A DNA stretch of 64,000 nucleotides. Origin: Ampelomyces quisqualis. Its lineage: Eukaryota; Ascomycota; Dothideomycetes; Pleosporales; Phaeosphaeriaceae. The stretch spans positions 2,730,501 to 2,794,500 of the forward strand of contig JAGTXZ010000002.1 in NCBI GenBank assembly GCA_018398575.1. The letters run 5' to 3'. The position numbers and the translations under genes were made by a program. Shown here piece by piece: positions 1 through 10,979 of the stretch. The notes beneath the pieces are model-generated. The model did not search any database. It was not told where the DNA came from and worked only from the letters and a program-made list of their open reading frames with translations. Every line of letters starts with the position of its first letter. Positions within the stretch are counted from its first letter, which is position 1.

Positions 1-1362
1 ATAGATCCCGCGCCAAGCTACTCCGGATTGGATAGGGCTAAGCTAAGCGATGCAGCACTTTGTGTAACGTGCAGATCGGAAGCTATCAACCGAGTCTACT
101 AGAATGTTTCTTGCGCTATACTAATATTCAATCTTCTTCCAAAGCTGCCAAACTCACATGCACAGAAGTTATTCCATTTACAGGCCAATCTTCGGCGCTT
201 TGAAGGTAAAGTCTCTGAAGCATGGCCTTGAAGCGCTGCCTTAAATGATGGATCTTGATTATGCGATCGCTTGAACGCGGTCATCTACACGACTCTGCTG
301 CAGTGCACTACATAATAACATTTCGTTTCTTAAGGAAAGAAATTCAACTCTAGCGCCACGCAGAAGCGAAAGCGGATGCAAGAATTGTGGCGATCTCATG
401 CCACAAACAAGTATCGTTCGGCAAAATCGACGTTGATAGCGTCTTAGTCATGGCTTATTGTGCTAGATATTAGGTAGCAAACTGAACAGTGAGTGTATCA
501 CGAGACACTAAAGAAGTGAGAAATCAAGACGCCAGCCCCATCGAAATCATCTACAAAGACTCGGCGACGATGTTCCAGCCGACGAATTTCCGCCAGGTCA
601 TCAAAAGATCAACTCAGTCCATGCCGCTCAGCCCTGATAAATCCTACAAGCCAATCAACTAAACGTCCAGCAATTCAAAACGATGTGACAAGTTTGGGTC
701 AGAAAAAGTGACTATTGATGTTTCTTTACAGGTCTCTTTTCGGGAAGTGATATCTTTTCTGTTTAGTAGATTGTTATACATCGCTGCCAACTGGCCGTAC
801 TACTGCTTACTACGACTACTACCTAATGCTTAAGTAAGGAGTAAGTAGCTAGCAGTAAGTAAGTAGGTCGCATGGCCGTAATAGTGACGATTTAGGAGCC
901 GTAATTACGGCTCAGGTCATATCCCGCAGGCCCACATACAGGATGTCTGAGTTCAGCAGTGAGCTTTTCTTTCTGCTCTTGCATCATACGAAATCCTAGG
1001 AGTGTTTTCCTTAGACTGCATGACTTCTTTGTGCAGCTCTGTTTCAGTTGCAGGTAACGTGGCTGTGGCCTTACGTCGTGGCTTTGCAACTTCTTTCTTC
1101 AGATGCGCACGATATGGCAGAGACTCAATGCGGATGAGAGCGAAGATATCTGCCACGGCCCTTGCATCACGATACCTGGCTCCTACAGCCCAGCTCAGAC
1201 CGCTCACATCCCTTTATTACAATTGAGCATAAATGAACCTTCACTGGGAACATACTCCTTCTCATCAAACACACGCCAAACACCCCCGACGTCATTGAGC
1301 GAGAATTTTCCAGCCTTTATGGTACCATTATCATGCTCTGCCCCTCTGCATCTCACTACAGT
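1..1362. other. Gene-free left edge
   Basis: I see no convincing coding exon here. The open frames are short, start at random places and overlap on both strands. The stretch around 780-880 is made of tacta/taagta-like runs of low complexity. No RNA gene or repeat with clear ends was recognised. Confidence 0.5.
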
Positions 1363-1778
1363 CTACACGCTTCTCCCTCTCATCCCAAGCCCCTTTTCCA
1401 TCCCAGCTCGTCCCCTCGCGTCATTGACATCCTCAATCTGCTGGTCCTGTTTCTCCAGTAAATATCGCAGTTTCGTAATCATCTCTGCTTGCGAGTGAAT
1501 GGTATCTTGTTGCGAGGTTAGCGTCGCTTGCTGAATTCTTATGGTGTGTGCGTCGGCGGAGATTATGGATTCGTAGAGGGCGATCAAGTCTTGGGGGCCG
1601 GGTCCTTGGCGAGAAAAACGGGGTGGAGTGAGGGAGTACGGGGGAGGTGGGAGTTGATGGGAAAGTAGAGCAGTTTGGTGGGTCTGATGAGTGTGCTGAG
1701 ATTGTCGTTGGTGTTGCGGTTTGCTGGGCGGGGTTGTGGATTGCGTTGCGTGAGAAGACGGAGGTGTGGTGGCTAGTA
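1363..1778 (-). CDS. Possible exon: Gln/His/Pro-rich stretch then coiled coil, partial
   Basis: An open frame of about 138 codons runs on the minus strand and ends in a stop at 1363. It has no ATG near its 5' end, so it would have to be a 3' exon; an ag acceptor is available near 1779-1785. The first half is rich in Gln, His, Thr and Pro. The second half is a regular heptad-like stretch with several Gln residues and the run AEMITKLRYLLEKQDQQIED, which looks like a short coiled coil. I could not connect it confidently to an upstream exon: the frame at 1786-2037 is open but leaves no normal-sized intron. A neighbouring frame is also open through the Pro/Ser-rich part, which weakens the case. 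The function is unknown. It may be a relic of a longer gene. Confidence 0.3.
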
Positions 1779-2014
1779 TCTCTTGTCAGTGTACTACCCT
1801 GAGGAGTTCCTCGTGTGGGAAGCTAAAGTTACTTCTTTGAGTTGGACTTGCGGCCTTGTTGTCACGACATCGTCGCGTCGATGGTGTTGCGCATCTTGAA
1901 CGCATTTGTAGTCCCGGTGCTCGGACTATCTCCAGGTTCAGCGAGAAGAAGACAAAAGTACATATTCCAAACCATCTCATTGTAAGCCACGTGAGCGCGA
2001 TCCATGCCAGCATC

Positions 2015-2512
2015 CTAATTTCCACAGGCATCGTCATCGTGAAGAAAAGCCGCAGCCGTTGGCGTCATCGATAGTTCCAGGGCCATCATCTTATACTTTC
2101 CCCAATTCCAGCCTTCCTCGTCCCAAGGCACTGTGAGAGTGGCTGAGTCCAGCAAAAACAAAAGGTGGTGTGCCAAACAAGACAGGTGTTCACGCGCAGT
2201 GCTCATGCGGCAACAACTGAGACATGGGGCGTCATGGTGCACCAGCACCTGATTGGTTTGGCGCATGGGACTACCCGAATACACCACACCATCTCGGAAG
2301 GCTGGAGGGGTGAGGACAATCCCGCTCTCGGGACGTTGCAAAATTGCTGTTGCGCACTTTAGGATGCCGGATGACGAGGATCGGCGTGTTTTTGGGGCGA
2401 CGAAGGATGAAGGACCAAGGACGTATGTACCTAGGTGTTCGTTTAACTTATCGTCAAGTCGATTGCGCATTGTGCTCGTAGATAGGAATTTCAGATGTGA
2501 TGGGCGCATCAT
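2015..2512 (-). CDS. Small hypothetical protein, doubtful
   Basis: This intronless ATG-started frame encodes 165 residues with no recognisable domain. It has a cysteine-containing middle (CLSCCR) and an acidic end. It overlaps another minus-strand frame (1786-2037) that has one hydrophobic segment resembling a membrane helix. The region could be one damaged gene read in two frames, or not coding at all. Composition does not help decide. I include it only because it is the longest ATG frame in this part of the window. Confidence 0.22.
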   Translation of the reverse strand: MMRPSHLKFLSTSTMRNRLDDKLNEHLGTYVLGPSSFVAPKTRRSSSSGILKCATAILQRPESGIVLTPPAFRDGVVYSGSPMRQTNQVLVHHDAPCLSCCRMSTAREHLSCLAHHLLFLLDSATLTVPWDEEGWNWGKYKMMALELSMTPTAAAFLHDDDACGN

Positions 2513-2907
2513 CTTTGAAGACTTTGGGTAGCGTATTTATGCAGCGCTGTTCGTAGGCACAATGGACGTCGCAAAGAAGTTGACATGTTCGGCCGAGCAT
2601 TCTCAGATGTACTCCGTACCTACCTACAAACCTACTCCTTTAGATTCAAGTAGTCCTGAGGAGATCAATGATAAAGTTTTAACAGGTACAAGTGTAGGTT
2701 TCGGAATATGACGGATTCCAATTATTCGTAGTTAGGGTACTTTGGCGGTATATTACAATGCCTAGCTGAATCGCGAAAGTGCCCGGCCGAATATATTCGC
2801 TCAATATCATCAACAGTACAATGCCGCAATGAATACTATATTCGCTTCCCTATTCAACACCACCCGTTCCCTGAAGCGGTCACCATTTTCGATCTATCTG
2901 GATGCTC
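2513..2907. other. Intergenic, no gene seen
   Basis: No coding exon is recognised. A copy of the decamer tactccgtac lies at 2610-2619; this short motif recurs in several intergenic stretches of the window. Confidence 0.5.
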
Positions 2908-4284
2908 TTAAACGAGTTCTTTGGCTGTCTGCCCGCCGGGCAGTCTCCTGTCGTCGCATATGTCCGACTCAGTCACATCCACTTTTGTTGTGACGGCGAT
3001 GCCGCCCAGCGTTGCAAAGCCGTTCTTGTCGTTCAGCCTCGCAACACTCTCTGAGCTGCTCTTCCCTCGATTCGGCGAGCTCCTGCCCGAAGATATTCTG
3101 CTCAAATCACCACCGTTCTGCTTCTGCGCACCAATCGTGGTGAGCATGTACGCCTCTCTAGTCTTGTTCGAGTGTATCTCGGAGTAATTTTTCGAGCGTT
3201 GGTTAGAGTATGACCCGCATGGTCGCGATATATGATTTGAGGGTTCGGTCTTGCGGGATCCACGGCCGTAGGTGGAGTCGAGAACGCTGCGGAGGAGGGG
3301 CTTAAGGGAAGGGAGGCTACCGGCGACGATGGCGATATTGCACTCGATCACGGTCCAAATTGTGAGATTGCGCGAGTCCCATAGCCAATCACCTGAACGT
3401 CCGTACGAAGAGAGATAACTGATCTTGACTAGTGCGGCGGTTGTCGCGAACAAGCCGAGACTGAGGGTCGCCAAGATGGAAGCTCTCTGACGACGATTCA
3501 ACTGAACGTTCCAGAGCATAGGGACCTATTTTAGGATGAATATGTTACAGAGATCCCGTTTTGCTCTTGTACTTACGGGAATGGCGAGCGAGAAAGTGAT
3601 GTCGGTCAAAATATTTAGGGCTTGATTGGTGTAGCTCAGGGACTTGAGTGTCTGGGAACTCCAACAAGTGCCTTTGACACTCTGATCCCATTGAACTCTG
3701 AGATCAGTACACTGCAACACAAGGGTGAAGAAGCACCCGATAGTGTAGAACGACATGAAGGCTGCTCGCGTTAGACACTTGGACCTATTCGTAGGGCATA
3801 CTTGAGCTTACTCATAATGCTGATGGTGAGGCGCCTGTAGAAAGGCTCGACTGCGAAACGGAGCAAGAAGAAGCCGACGGAGAGCTTGGTGAGGCAGATG
3901 GCGAAGAGGTATAGCGGTTGAGTAATGAAGTTGAGCTTGAAAGATGTTTTAAAGTCGGGGATCCGAATGTACTCGATGTGCCTTCCCGCTCCATAATAGA
4001 CTTGGGGAATGATGATGCATTGTCCTGCAATACACAATACCATGGCGCTTATCATAAGATAGTCCTGGCACGTGAGGTCAAAATGAAGTTGGCCTCCAAG
4101 ACGTATGAATACTTACATCCCATCCAATGTTTCTGATCATCCTAAGCCTGACATACAAACGCGCAATCATGGTGAGCAACGCCGCGATAGTAACTGTCAG
4201 CGTTGCCCCAAGTATGGTAGGTCCTTGGTTCTCGTCGGGGCGGAAAGGCACAGGTGGTGCCTGGCGTTGTGATAGGGATTCCAT
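2908..4284 (-). CDS. Pth11-like rhodopsin-domain membrane protein (fungal GPCR-like), 407 aa
   Basis: Four exons (4284-4117, 4064-3812, 3761-3577, 3525-2908) join in phase through introns of 52, 50 and 51 nt with gtaagt or gtaagc donors. The protein carries the hallmarks of the fungal rhodopsin fold seen in Pth11-like receptors and related membrane proteins. The first helix is followed by a basic turn and the motif GWDDYLM, split exactly across intron 1. Hydrophobic segments then alternate with short loops: LYLFAICLTKLSVGFFLLR, FYTIGCFFTLVLQC and SILATLSLGLFATTAALVK. Conserved family positions seen are the CLTKLSVGFFLLRF helix and the CxDL region before a Trp and a Cys. The soluble C-terminal tail of about 110 residues is rich in Ser, Asn and Lys. 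The start was set at ATG 4284 because longer frames begin with TTG. Members act at the plasma membrane as putative sensors, but the ligand is unknown. There is no partner gene beside it. Confidence 0.85.
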
Positions 4285-5404
4285 GTTGGACAACGAGGAG
4301 TTGCACTGGGCACAAGTCTGAAGCGTCAACGCGGTCGATCAGCAGATGCTTAGAACATACATACTCGCTCCACCGAGCAGATCTGCGACCGTGCAGTTCT
4401 TCCTTGAGTGGACTCGTTTCGGGGTGCGACGGTTTGTGCGCGCGAATGACGACTCGTTTCGGACGCAAGCAATCACTTCCAACCTACCTAGCAACCGTGT
4501 GTCTAGAGATCACCGCTTCTACAACCCAAACTTGAAATGGCCTCGCGCATGGCACACCTTCTTGAAAGGTCATCAGCCGTGCGGGAACAGAGAAGGGTTG
4601 TCAGGCCTTGGGACAAGGGCAGACTATTCTCATACGTCGAAGCTACGATGCCGATTGGGGCTGAAGTAGGACGATCTCAAGCAAGCGGCGTGCCCGCTGC
4701 TGTACGTAGCCTCAGCTTTTAAGGTTTCGGTCCAGATGGCCTAAGGTCGGTGGCAAGCTAATCAAGATACACAACACAACAAATGAGGCATGCACGCCTC
4801 GATAAGTGATGCTTGGAAGATGGCCGTGTTGTTCATTTTGGCACAAGGAGTCTTGATGCTGAATTGCAGGGGATTGTGTTGAACCACTGCCTCTCGGAAG
4901 TCTACACAGTAGATCTCAGGGATTCTACTCCGTACGGGTTGAGCATCAATCAACAGATATTGACAAGCTGGAAGTTGGGCAGGCCACGTGGCACGCGTTA
5001 GGTTCACAAGCCGCCCAGGGACGTCCAAGACTTTTTTTTGAAGATCGGCAGGTCCTCCGTACTCCACAACGACCACAAGCTATGAATCGACTCTCCTGCA
5101 CGAGCCGCACTTATGTCCAGAGTTGCGCAAGACAAAGCTCGACCAATTAAGATTGGCGAGATGAGCTGATGCAGTGCGTTGTCTATCCAATCGGAGCCCC
5201 TCCCGGCCCCTTGTGATAAGTACACGATGTCAAACTCTGTTCTCGCTTTCGGCAGCCCTGAGCCGATAGATGGAGACAGGAGGAGCTATACGGAGTACGG
5301 CAGGCGCCGTCGAGCTCCCCATAAACTCTGCGAGTTGGAACTCTTCCTGATAAACTTAACCTGTCACAGGTGTCGCGCTTAGGTAGCTGCGGGAGAGCAA
5401 CCAC
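4285..5404. other. Intergenic, no gene seen
   Basis: Only short overlapping frames are present, and none shows a protein motif. The decamer tactccgtac occurs at 4926-4935, with related forms near 5050 and 5290. Confidence 0.5.
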
Positions 5405-5832
5405 GGCGAGACGGGAAGGGCGCCCTCCCCCATAATAAGTACAATATTACCCACCCCCATGAGCCCGGATCGGCCCAATGTGACGCAACCAAGTAACCCG
5501 ATGCTATAATTAGGTAACTCGGCCAGCATAACTTACTGTGTAATATAGGCAACTGTACGGAGTACTCCGTAATTTACTGAATGTACTCCGTACGGAGTAT
5601 CACTATCACTAATGCAGCGGCATCGCCGCGCGCCCAAGCCTACAACACCAAGTTACGATACCAGATAGATAAAATCTGGTCACAATACGGCGTGCGCAAG
5701 CTTACTGATTATTGGCCAGCACCTATATTACTATAGCGCGCGATGGCGCGGCACATAGATGAGCACTACAGCCCGATCGGGCTCATGGGGGTGGGTAATA
5801 CTGCTTATGGGGGTGGGCAATAACGTCTCCCT
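5405..5832. mobile_element. Degenerate inverted-repeat element (MITE-like), left copy
   Basis: The arms at about 5425-5475 and 5771-5830 are inverted copies of each other. Both carry tattacccacccccat followed by gagcccg, and the outer right end reads gggcaataacgtctccc. The right end is identical over 26 bp to the right end of the element at 7899-8254, so both belong to one family. The left outer end is damaged and I see no clear target-site duplication. The interior has no coding frame but carries two palindromic tactccgtacggagta-type sites at 5563-5600. It is likely a non-autonomous DNA transposon relic. Confidence 0.6.
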
Positions 5833-6190
5833 TCAAACACCATGATCTATAGGCTCGTGCACTAGCTATCTGCAAGGCTGTACCACAGTCCACGCTCATG
5901 TGTGAACGTGGCACTCCTTGGCCTTGATATGCTGCACCACACCGTTTTTGTCGATGCTTCGAAGAATTTTCCAAAGTCTCCGGTCGGCTTGGTGGAGCGG
6001 GTAGTTGCCACTAGAGATGGCAGTGTGGCATGGTTTATATCCAATCAAGAAAGACAATCACGCCCTTAAATGCGGTTGAATGGTGCGTCTAAACTCTCTT
6101 GGACTCTCTATTCTAAGCCGCACGAGGCCATCTCCTACAGTTCAGGCATTTGTCGCTCCTTTTTACGCTGTCATTCGATGATCGACCAAG
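5833..6190. other. Upstream region of the catechol oxidase gene
   Basis: This stretch of about 360 bases separates the left inverted-repeat element from the secreted oxidase gene and presumably holds its promoter. No specific factor site was recognised. Small frames in it start or end at random. Confidence 0.4.
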
Positions 6191-7520
6191 ATGCGCTTCA
6201 CCGCATCCGTCGCGCTGAGCCTTGCAGCCAGCGCGCTCTCAAATGCGATGCCAGCACCTCAAGCGGAGTCTACTACAGCCCCGACGACTTCATCCACCAC
6301 GACTGTCATTGAGCCTTCTTCTCTTCCTACTACTGCGTCGGAAGACACCACTGTTGCGGCTGACCAGCTCGATCAATTAGCTCAATTCGCCCAACACCAA
6401 GCGAACGCTACACTCCAGGGTAATGCCATTAAGCACGGTAGCTGCAACATCTTGAACGTTGCTGTTCGCCAAGAGTGGAGTGCTCTTTCCAAGTCTGAGC
6501 GAAAAGCTTACACCGATGCGGCTCTTTGCCTACAGAGGAAGCAATCTAAGACACCTGCATCGCTCATTCCCGGAGCAAGATCCCGCTTCGATGATTTTGT
6601 AGGCACCCACGTCAACCAGACCATTACCATCCACTACACTGGTACCTTTCTCGGATGGCACCGTTACTTTATCTGGCAATACGAACAGGCTCTTCGCAAT
6701 GAATGCGGATACAAGGGCTACCAACCATACTGGGACTGGGCCAAGACAGCTGCGTCTGGCCTTGAGAATTCGCCGATGCTCGACGGTTCAGAGTTCTCCA
6801 TGTCTGGAAATGGAGAATTCATCCCAGGCGGTGGACAAGTCAATCTTGGTGGCAAAGGGCTGCCTGACTTCTTTCTCCCCACCGGCACTGGCGGAGGCTG
6901 CGTCAAGAGCGGCCCTTTCAAGGATATGAGGGTCAACCTTGGCCCTGTCCAACTGGACCTGACCAACGGTACCACCGTCTCCAATGGTGACGGTCTATCG
7001 TACAACCCTCGATGCCTGAAACGCGATTTGACCGACTACCCCAACAAGAACTTTGCCAACGCTTCCGCGATCGCTAGCTTGATCTTGGGCCCCAGCAACA
7101 TCGACACCTTCCAGATGACCATGCAAGGTGTACCCGGCTCTGGCAGCATTGGTGTTCACGGTGGTGGTAAGTTGACCTGCGTCCAAAGAAGTTCTCAGAT
7201 CTTTGTTAACACACCATTTAGGTCACTACTCTATGGGTGGAGACCCAGGGCGCGATCTCTTCGCTTCCCCCGGTGACCCTCTCTTCTACCTTCACCACGG
7301 CATGATTGACCGCACCTGGTGGATTTGGCAACAACTCGACCACAAGACACGCACCGGCGCCGCAGGTATTGCAGGTACAGGCACTTTCATGAACATGCCA
7401 CCTTCGGACCCCACAACTCTTGACACTGTCATCGACCTTGGCTTTGCTGCCGGTCCTTCTGTCAAGATGGCTGACTTGATGAGCACGACTGAAGGGCCCC
7501 TGTGCTACACTTACTTGTAA
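6191..7520 (+). CDS. Secreted type-3 copper oxidase, AoCO4-like catechol oxidase/tyrosinase, 424 aa
   Basis: Two exons (6191-7166 and 7222-7520) join through a 55-nt intron that splits the second copper site. The spliced motif reads VHGGGHYSMGGDP. A signal peptide is evident at the N terminus (MRFTASVALSLAASALSNA). The CuA ligands are inferred as His140, His148 and His157 (WHRYF); the CuB ligands as His323, His327 and His351 (FYLHHGMID). The 8-residue and 9-residue spacings in CuA and 4 and 24 in CuB match the Aspergillus oryzae catechol oxidase AoCO4 as I remember it, rather than classical tyrosinases with a longer first gap. The product should oxidise diphenols to quinones outside the cell. 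Several N-glycosylation sequons are present. The protein is short and lacks the long C-terminal cap domain of classical fungal tyrosinases. Related inverted-repeat elements lie on both sides. Substrate preference cannot be read from the sequence. Confidence 0.9.
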
Positions 7521-7898
7521 GCGAACGCTGTTTGTAGCGTCTTTTCTTGTGACCGGCTCAAAGCCAATAATGCCATATTCATCTATCATCGCTTATGTAG
7601 TCGATTTGGCAAGCAACGTTCCATCGCATGCGATAATGAATATCTAACCGGATGAACACATGTAATATGCGTCTTGCCCCCTGCGACACATCTTCGGGGA
7701 TGCCGGATGCTCGACATCGCAACATGGATGATCGATCGAGCGCTTGGTTGGTGGTGGATCAGCGACTCCATAAAATTTATTTTGCGACCCATGGAGATGA
7801 TCATCTTGATTTGTGGGCCACCCGGCGTGATAATTCGTGATCCTCGCGAGTACAAGCTTGGAGTGATTTACTAATCGGTTAACCTGTAGCATGCTGAG
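7521..7898. other. 3' flank of the oxidase gene
   Basis: No coding exon is seen. This interval contains the terminator region of the oxidase gene and ends at the target duplication of the next inverted-repeat element. Confidence 0.4.
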
Positions 7899-8254
7899 GG
7901 GAGAACTTACTACCCACCCCCATAAGGGCAGCTGCCCACCCCTACAACTCGCCATCTTTACTGCCTCTAAAGTCACCCACGCACTAAAACAAATTCCTAG
8001 TTGTTTTAGACAAAATTAACATTTTAATTACCCTGCGTTAATTGCTGTTAAAAAAAAATTAAAAAGTCAGCGGAGAGGTGCTCAAATGTAGTACAGAAGT
8101 TGAGGATTTTAGAAATCTTAGACTTTCTTAATTTGGGTCTAACAAGATCTGAGTGTAGGGCTGGAATCACTTGAGATGGTTGGCTAATTTGGGCTTGGCG
8201 GCGTCTTAGGGGGGTGGGCGGCAGCCCCTATGGGGGTGGGCAATAACGTCTCCC
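7899..8254. mobile_element. MITE-like element with about 57-bp inverted termini and target duplication
   Basis: The left end (ggagaacttactaccc..., 7899-7955) and the reverse complement of the right end (8198-8254) match along almost 57 bases. Shared blocks include gcccaccccc and the terminal ggaga. The element is bracketed by a direct repeat catgctgagg at 7890-7899 and 8255-8264. Because the terminal g residues are ambiguous, the true duplication is 8-10 bp. That size suits hAT-type (8 bp) or Mutator-type (9 bp) insertion. The interior of about 240 bp is AT-rich and non-coding, so the element is non-autonomous. It is the better-preserved relative of the element at 5405-5832. Confidence 0.78.
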
Positions 8255-8264
8255 CATGCTGAGG

Positions 8265-9422
8265 ACCTTGTGTGCTCAATAACGGATCAAAATTGTTCAG
8301 ACGACGATGGAAGGCTATTCGAAGGTAGACAGGTTGCACGGGAGGGGTTTCGGCAGCGTAAGTTTACGATACAATAATTCTGCCGTTGACTAGTTTTCAC
8401 CGTAGACACCAGGGGTTTTTCTAGTGTTAATGTTACTGCTAGCTACAGTAGAGGAGGCAGGCTGCTGTGACCTCAAAGGGATTGGGCACACTAGAAATCT
8501 CTTACCCGCGCACTACGCCAACCGGAGAGACCTTGGGCGGGTGTCCATACTCTGTATGTACAACGGTATTAATGTTGTAAACTCGTCAGTGGAAAAACTG
8601 TGTCTGGTGGGTTTTCGTCTCTGTCTTCTCTATGCCCTTCAGTCACCCTTCAGCTTACTATTTTCTTTTCCTCTATTATCCGCGGAAAACTCTCAACCCC
8701 TGTTTGAACGCGAACTTGCACTGCCAAAACCCCTTTACTAGAATTTCGTGTCTGGACATATCGTCGTCCGATCACAAATTATTACTGCCAGGCCTGGTGG
8801 GGCGACCTTTGAATCATGGTGGAAAATATTGGGGACGCCCCACGGTGCACTGAAACCATCCAAAAGGTGGTGAGAAGATGAGGGACGAGATACTAGAATA
8901 TCTGGCAAAATTCCCGGGGCTGTCCTTAAGAGTCACAGAATCTTCATTTCGCAACTTAAAGGCGAATCTGCCTACGCAATGAAAGCTGGCTCTGGGCTGA
9001 AAGTTTACAGTTACGAAAGTATGTGTCCTGGAACCAGTGGCCTTCGTAAAAGACTTGTCTATTCGCAAAAGGCTCACTACCTAGACAGAGTAGCAATGCT
9101 ATCAACAAGCCAGTAGAAATAGTTTGTGAAAGGAGATTGCCACAGCTTGTGGCAGGCGAAAGGGTAACAGAGAGACCGCTAAAGCTGCTCGGAACGAGAT
9201 CGCAACTTGAAACATGCGCGAGTACCGTACCCTTACCTGCCTTAGTTGCACCTATCTGTTCTCCACAAACAATGCTACAGTTTCCACGTCGATCCCATCC
9301 TTCTTCACCTCCACATCCCTCTCCTAAGTAGTCTCAACCGCTCCGTCCACTCCATCCACCTCTCCCTGCGCATCCTTCCACTCACCAGCACTTTTCCCAT
9401 CCTTCTCAGAAATCCTACAAAG
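8265..9422. other. Intergenic with pyrimidine-rich end
   Basis: No convincing exon is seen. From about 9290 to 9420 the plus strand is strongly C/T-rich and ends just before an ATG in a good context, which resembles a fungal promoter and leader. The gene it might serve (9423) is poorly supported. Confidence 0.4.
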
Positions 9423-9647
9423 ATGGCATTTGTCGATGACAGTTCCATCCCGCAAAGTCTCAGAGTACTTTGCACCATCAGCGACGACCCAGGGCTCGCT
9501 CACGCACAGACAGGGCTCGCTACACAGCTACAGCACACAGTATTGCGTTTGGCTGTATACGACATGAGAACAATTGCGCCAAAATCTGTCGTATCGTCTG
9601 TAATATTGAGTGGCTCTGCCGTTGGAAGGTTGATCGCTTGCTGGTGA
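9423..9647 (+). CDS. Short hypothetical frame after a pyrimidine-rich leader
   Basis: A 74-residue frame starts at an ATG preceded by caaag and a long C/T-rich stretch, the usual look of a fungal leader. The protein (starting MAFVDDSSIPQSL) has no recognisable domain, and the frame ends without a clear splice donor leading to more coding sequence. It could be a truncated gene whose promoter survived, or chance. The next 1.3 kb contains gene-like pieces on the other strand. Confidence 0.22.
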   Translation: MAFVDDSSIPQSLRVLCTISDDPGLAHAQTGLATQLQHTVLRLAVYDMRTIAPKSVVSSVILSGSAVGRLIACW

Positions 9648-9974
9648 GGAGTTGGTTTGGTCTATGGATGGGGAAATTAAGGTTCGGTCCAAGACAGATG
9701 TTGCGGTGTTGAATGGATCGTAGCGATGGAAGGTGAGACGAGATGGGAATTATATTTTCATGGGACCGCATCGCTCATGTACAGGTACTGGAAGAAGTGC
9801 TTGCTGTGTCACTGCGCTTGATCGCATCTCCAACTGCAAACTGCTTGCTCAGTAAGTCTAACTCCTCTCTAACTGTCTACGTAGTCGAACTCCACTCCTC
9901 TTGTATGCTAACAGCAAGCCATCTCGCACAGGTAGTCAAAGCTATCAAATAAACTAAGAGCCTTATTCCTTTAA

Positions 9975-10400
9975 GGCGCGAAAGTTTGCTTACCTATCAA
10001 TGCCCGCAAGCACGCCTTGAACACATCCTCATCACACGCAGCTGTCTTACAAAGCTCAATCCTTAACCCTATCATACGCGGCACTAAGATAATATCTCTA
10101 ATCTCCCAAATGCCCACAGTCAGCTAACATTCTTCACCCGCGTAAGATAGAATACGCAGACCTCTTCTAGACTAAACTACACCCACCAAGTCCACCACCG
10201 CCAACAGGTCATGCCGAATCGCCCCATCTACCCTGCACAATCACATCCCCCACCTATTCCCATCGTCCACACGCACAGACTCCTCACAAAAAAAGCATCA
10301 TTAGCGCCAAGAACCCCACGTTGGTGTCCAGCCTCGCAAAACCTCGCCCTGGCAGCATGCCCCCGTAATCGGATCGACTACGTACAAAGCCAGCGCCTGT
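9975..10400 (-). pseudogene. Gene-like remnant on the minus strand, frames disrupted
   Basis: Reading the minus strand, a protein-like frame encodes IWEIRDIILVPRMIGLRIEL and then CKTAACDEDVFKACLRALI. It is followed by a gtaagc donor at about 9995 and preceded by a gttag acceptor near 10126. Further upstream, protein-like pieces appear in different frames, including GAIRHDLLAVVDLVG around 10180-10220 and LYVVDPITGACCQGEVLRGW around 10330-10380. Stops or shifts separate them that I cannot explain with normal introns. This fits a decayed gene but could be a real gene with introns I misread. I do not recognise the family. Confidence 0.28.
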
Positions 10401-10979
10401 CTACCTCAAGGGTGTAAAATAGTAGCATTTGAGAAACTGTAGTCTGTAGTAGAGGATTCGATGTCTTTTTGCTTGGGCGTAGCGTAGCGCACTAGTTTTC
10501 AAAGCTTGTACTTGCGCCAGTGGCGATATATGGCTAGACTTGGTGTATGCTTGATGATGAAGATGATGAAGTGAGGAACAAGCATGTGTTTCACTGCGTA
10601 TGTCGATGGTTGGAAGCTTGGGCTGAGGAATGAGTACTCTATCCTTCGTAAACGTCTCGCTCATTTGCTGGGTTGGAATGTATCATTACTATTGAAGTTT
10701 TTGTGATTGACTGAAGCTTCTGAGAAGCTTGGAGATTCGGTTACATCAAAACACTATTAATCTAGCTACTCCTACTCCGTACTTCCCTTGCCCTCCACGC
10801 AAAAGAAGAAGGGGGTATATTCCCATGTTGCCGTCGGAATGCAATCGCATCCGAGAAAACGCCATCGCTAAAATGCTTCCCTAAGCTAAAAACTTTGTTA
10901 CGCCTTGTAATGCATTTCCCCCTTGCTTTCATACCTTCCTCCCAATTCCCTCTTCTCGTCAACTTTTCCAGCTCATTGA
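10401..10979. other. Intergenic between remnant and TAF2 3' end
   Basis: No gene is supported. A minus-strand ATG frame at 10401-10664 is open but has no recognisable motif. A tactccgtac decamer lies near 10770. Confidence 0.4.
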
